From positions 124,001-188,000 of the forward strand of contig CAZMGT010000001.1 of NCBI GenBank assembly GCA_964565895.1: a stretch of 64,000 nucleotides of DNA, read 5' to 3'. The stretch's first letter is position 1, and the number at the start of each line of letters is the position of its first letter. The notes beneath the pieces were generated by a model, which was given only the letters and a program-made list of their open reading frames with translations, did no database searches and was not told the DNA's origin. This DNA comes from CAZMGT01 sp964565895. GTDB taxonomy: Bacteria > Armatimonadota > Zipacnadia > UBA1398 > CAZMGT01. Of the stretch, positions 61,828 to 64,000 are shown in pieces. Made by a program: the position numbers and the translations under genes.

Positions 61828-64000
61828 CTAGGCCAGGCCCGCCTGTGCTCGAGCGTTGAGCGCGCGCTGGCACGCCTCGGCGACGGCCGGTCGGCGGTCC
61901 CTTGTCCCTCGGCGCAGGGCACGTGTGGCCTCCTCGCCCGGGATGTTCGCTAGCGCCGCAGCAGCCCGCGCGCGTAGGGTGTCTAGGCGCTCCGCCCGGA
62001 ACAGCCGCTTTTGCTCGAGAATAGAAATCAGCGGCGCGGCGCACTCGGCAAACCCTAGCGAGCCGAGCGAGGAGATGGCGATAAGCCGCAGGTCTTCCGG
62101 CCCGCGCGAGGCGGCGCGAGCAAGCGGGGCAACGGCCAGCTTGCTCTGCATGCGCCCCAGCGCGGTAAGCGCCTGCGCGCGCACATCGTGGTCGGGATCC
62201 TCCGCCGCGGTGAGCAAGACGCTCGCCGCCTCGTCGCCCGTATATCGGGCAAGAGCCTGCACAGCGGCCATGCGCACGAGCCAGTTGCTATGGCTGAGCG
62301 CGGGACGGAAATAGCGCACCGCCCCCTGGTCGCCCGCGGCAATGAGCTCGCGCACGAGGGGCTCCACGGCGTTAACATCGAGGCCCGCGAACGAACCGAC
62401 AATGGCCAGCTTGTCGCTCTCCTGGAGCTGAGCGAGCTCGCGCGCCGCCGCGCGGCGCAGCTCGGTGCTCGTCGTGTGCGCGAACAGGCTGGCCAGGTGC
62501 CGCGCCGCAGTGCGCCCGGCGATGAAGTAGACGCCGAACTTCTCGGCGTCGCTCATCTCGGCCATGTACTCGGCGTCGATGGGCAAGTTCTTGCTGCGCA
62601 CGGTGCGCACGAGGGCGCGACTTTTCTCCAACCGCCAGCGCGGCGTCTCCTCGCCACCTTGCAGGTCCGCGCGCACAGCGCGGTAGATGTCCAGAAGCAC
62701 GGGGGGCAGCTCGTGCGGCTCGAGGTCGGCGAGGCGCTCGCAAATCTGGCGCGCCAACGCCTCGTACTCCTCCTCCGTCTCCGCCTCGTCGAGCACCTCG
62801 ATCATCGCCACGAGCGCCGAGCGCTGCAGCCGCTCCGGGGCAACGGTTTCCAGAAGCTCGCGCGCCTCCTCCGGCGCCTTCTCGGGAAGCACATCCTCGA
62901 GGTGGACGTCGTGCCGAATTTGGGCAACCGGTTCGCCCGACCCCTCGTCCGCCTCGAGCATGTCGAGCATCTCTACCACGTTGGCGAACAGCGACTCAGG
63001 AACGTTCATTTCCCTCAACCGCCGCCGGGCAAGCATGCGCAAAAGATGCCGGCGCATGCGGTCCGGAGCGAGGCGGCGCAGGGCGCGCTCCACGCTGGCC
63101 GACGTGGCATAGAGCAAGGCGTCGGCGGTGGGGACAAGGGTCTCCGCAAGCTTGTCGTGGGGCATGTGCGCGGCGACATCGACCAGGGCAACGTCGTCGC
63201 CGGCGAGCCGCGCGGTATAGATGTCGAAGCGCAGCTTGGGCTCCATGCGGAGCACGATTTTGGTGAGCAGGGGCAGCACGCGCTGCCACTCGCCCTCGGC
63301 CTTGCGCAGCAAAACGACGCGCAGACGCTGCAGCAGAACGGCCAGGCGCCGGCCGAGGACATCCTCGGCCGAGGCCGCGCGGCGAGCGACAGCCGCGGGC
63401 AGCTCGTAGTCCGGCGGGGCGTCGCCCTCTCCGTCGCCCTCGCCTCCTCCATCGCCCTCCCCGCCGTTACCTCCCCCATAGTCCACATCGGCGGCAGAGA
63501 CCTGCTGCAGCAGCCACTGGATCCCCTCTTCTGAGTCGCTGATCTTTTCCAGCAAGCCGATTAGCTCGGCGGACTCCACGAGCTCGCCGGAGCTGAGCAA
63601 GCGCCCGATAAGCTCGGGGGAAAGCTCGGGGATCGCCTCTTGGCGCTCGCCGATGTCGGTAAGGCCATCGAAAATCGCCTTGTGCCCGGCAGCGGCGACG
63701 GAATAGTCGACGAGGGCCACCTCGAGGCCGTGCTCGTCCTCGCGCAACTGGAGGATCTCGCTTTGTAGCTCCTCCTCGGGCCGGCCCGCGGCTCTATCGC
63801 GCAGGAACTGCAAAAGCAGGCCCACGAGCGAAGGGCTTATCCCTTGGGCGAGGACGAGGCGGCGAACGTCCTTTTTCCGCAAAAGCGCCGCGAGGCGCTG
63901 GGCGTCTTCGAACTCCGCCGGCGTGTCGCCCACAGACAGCCCGTCGGCGGTGACCAAAATCTCGATTTTTCCCCGGGCGTCAACGGCCTGCTGAATGGCC
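61828..64000 (-). CDS. HEAT-repeat protein with N-terminal module shared with HD-GYP neighbour (partial)
   Basis: At least 724 codons are visible; the frame stays open to the window end, so the true start is outside. The visible N-terminal part (AIQQAVDARGKIEILVTADG; QRLAALLRKKDVRRLVLAQG) resembles the N-terminal module of the HD-GYP protein. After a Gly/Asp/Glu-rich linker (near 63.42-63.49 kb) come long helical regions and C-terminal HEAT/PBS-lyase repeats (VQALARYTGDEAASVLL; ALTALGRMQSKLAVAPLARA; SLGSLGFAECAAPLISIL). It has no obvious enzyme motif and is probably a scaffold. The HD-GYP gene starts 29 bp downstream. Confidence 0.75.
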   Translation of the reverse strand, partial: AIQQAVDARGKIEILVTADGLSVGDTPAEFEDAQRLAALLRKKDVRRLVLAQGISPSLVGLLLQFLRDRAAGRPEEELQSEILQLREDEHGLEVALVDYSVAAAGHKAIFDGLTDIGERQEAIPELSPELIGRLLSSGELVESAELIGLLEKISDSEEGIQWLLQQVSAADVDYGGGNGGEGDGGGEGDGEGDAPPDYELPAAVARRAASAEDVLGRRLAVLLQRLRVVLLRKAEGEWQRVLPLLTKIVLRMEPKLRFDIYTARLAGDDVALVDVAAHMPHDKLAETLVPTADALLYATSASVERALRRLAPDRMRRHLLRMLARRRLREMNVPESLFANVVEMLDMLEADEGSGEPVAQIRHDVHLEDVLPEKAPEEARELLETVAPERLQRSALVAMIEVLDEAETEEEYEALARQICERLADLEPHELPPVLLDIYRAVRADLQGGEETPRWRLEKSRALVRTVRSKNLPIDAEYMAEMSDAEKFGVYFIAGRTAARHLASLFAHTTSTELRRAAARELAQLQESDKLAIVGSFAGLDVNAVEPLVRELIAAGDQGAVRYFRPALSHSNWLVRMAAVQALARYTGDEAASVLLTAAEDPDHDVRAQALTALGRMQSKLAVAPLARAASRGPEDLRLIAISSLGSLGFAECAAPLISILEQKRLFRAERLDTLRARAAAALANIPGEEATRALRRGTRDRRPAVAEACQRALNARAQAGLA

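Noticed and set aside
1..64000. CRISPR array, insertion sequence or prophage
   Set aside because: No regularly spaced repeats, transposase, integrase or phage structural gene was found. The island does not show att-like flanking repeats that I could detect.

Overview
This is a GC-rich bacterial chromosome segment from an organism with a Gram-negative-type envelope. The evidence for the envelope is a D-arabinose-5-phosphate isomerase of the KDO/LPS route, MltG, many Sec- or Tat-exported proteins and a lipoprotein. The gene content (DUF6785-type transporters, DUF4838, NPCBM and GH2 proteins, many sulfatase-like proteins, VWA/GATase-like and HEAT-repeat proteins) fits lineages such as Armatimonadota, Sumerlaeota, Hydrogenedentota or the PVC group. 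The phylum cannot be fixed from this window. No tRNA, rRNA, insertion sequence, integrase, CRISPR array or phage gene is visible.

Layout. (1) 1-7.73 kb, minus strand: pyrimidine operon pyrR-pyrC-carA-carB-pyrF-pyrB (pyrB cut by the window edge). It is preceded by a promoter and an attenuator with a near-consensus PyrR-binding loop, an antiterminator pairing and an intrinsic terminator. (2) 7.88-13.3 kb, plus strand: a tightly overlapping run mltG-yqeG-kdsD-secreted GHL10-like protein, convergent with ruvX. (3) 13.8-47.4 kb: a glycan-degradation island. It holds two sulfatase-like proteins with Thr in place of the formylglycine Cys, a beta-helix protein, two intact and one decayed DUF6785-type transporter, a RIFT-barrel lyase-like protein, a DUF4838 protein, a 2180-residue CBM9-esterase-NPCBM-GH2 fusion, a DUF5696/GH101-like protein and a GH38 mannosidase. 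It is interrupted by an archaeal-type glutamate synthase cluster (41.2-44.4 kb). (4) 47.5-52.4 kb: a triple thioredoxin-fold protein without CxxC motifs, a double-VWA membrane protein and a cupin. (5) 52.5-55.7 kb: vitamin B12 importer btuD-btuF-btuC behind a cobalamin riboswitch with its own sigma70-like promoter. (6) 55.8-57.5 kb: a Tat-exported sulfatase with a canonical CxPTR motif. (7) 57.5-64 kb: a large ABC-2-like membrane protein, a foldable intergenic region, and an HD-GYP protein paired with a HEAT-repeat protein.

How the genes fit together. The island looks like a catabolic system for a complex, possibly sulfated or esterified polysaccharide in a bacterium that shows no SusC/SusD pair here. 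Exported enzymes (Sec or Tat) would process the polymer, DUF6785-type permeases would take up products, and GH38 plus a leaderless sulfatase-like enzyme would act in the cytoplasm. The remaining genes are housekeeping: nucleotide synthesis, cell wall, nitrogen assimilation and cofactor uptake.
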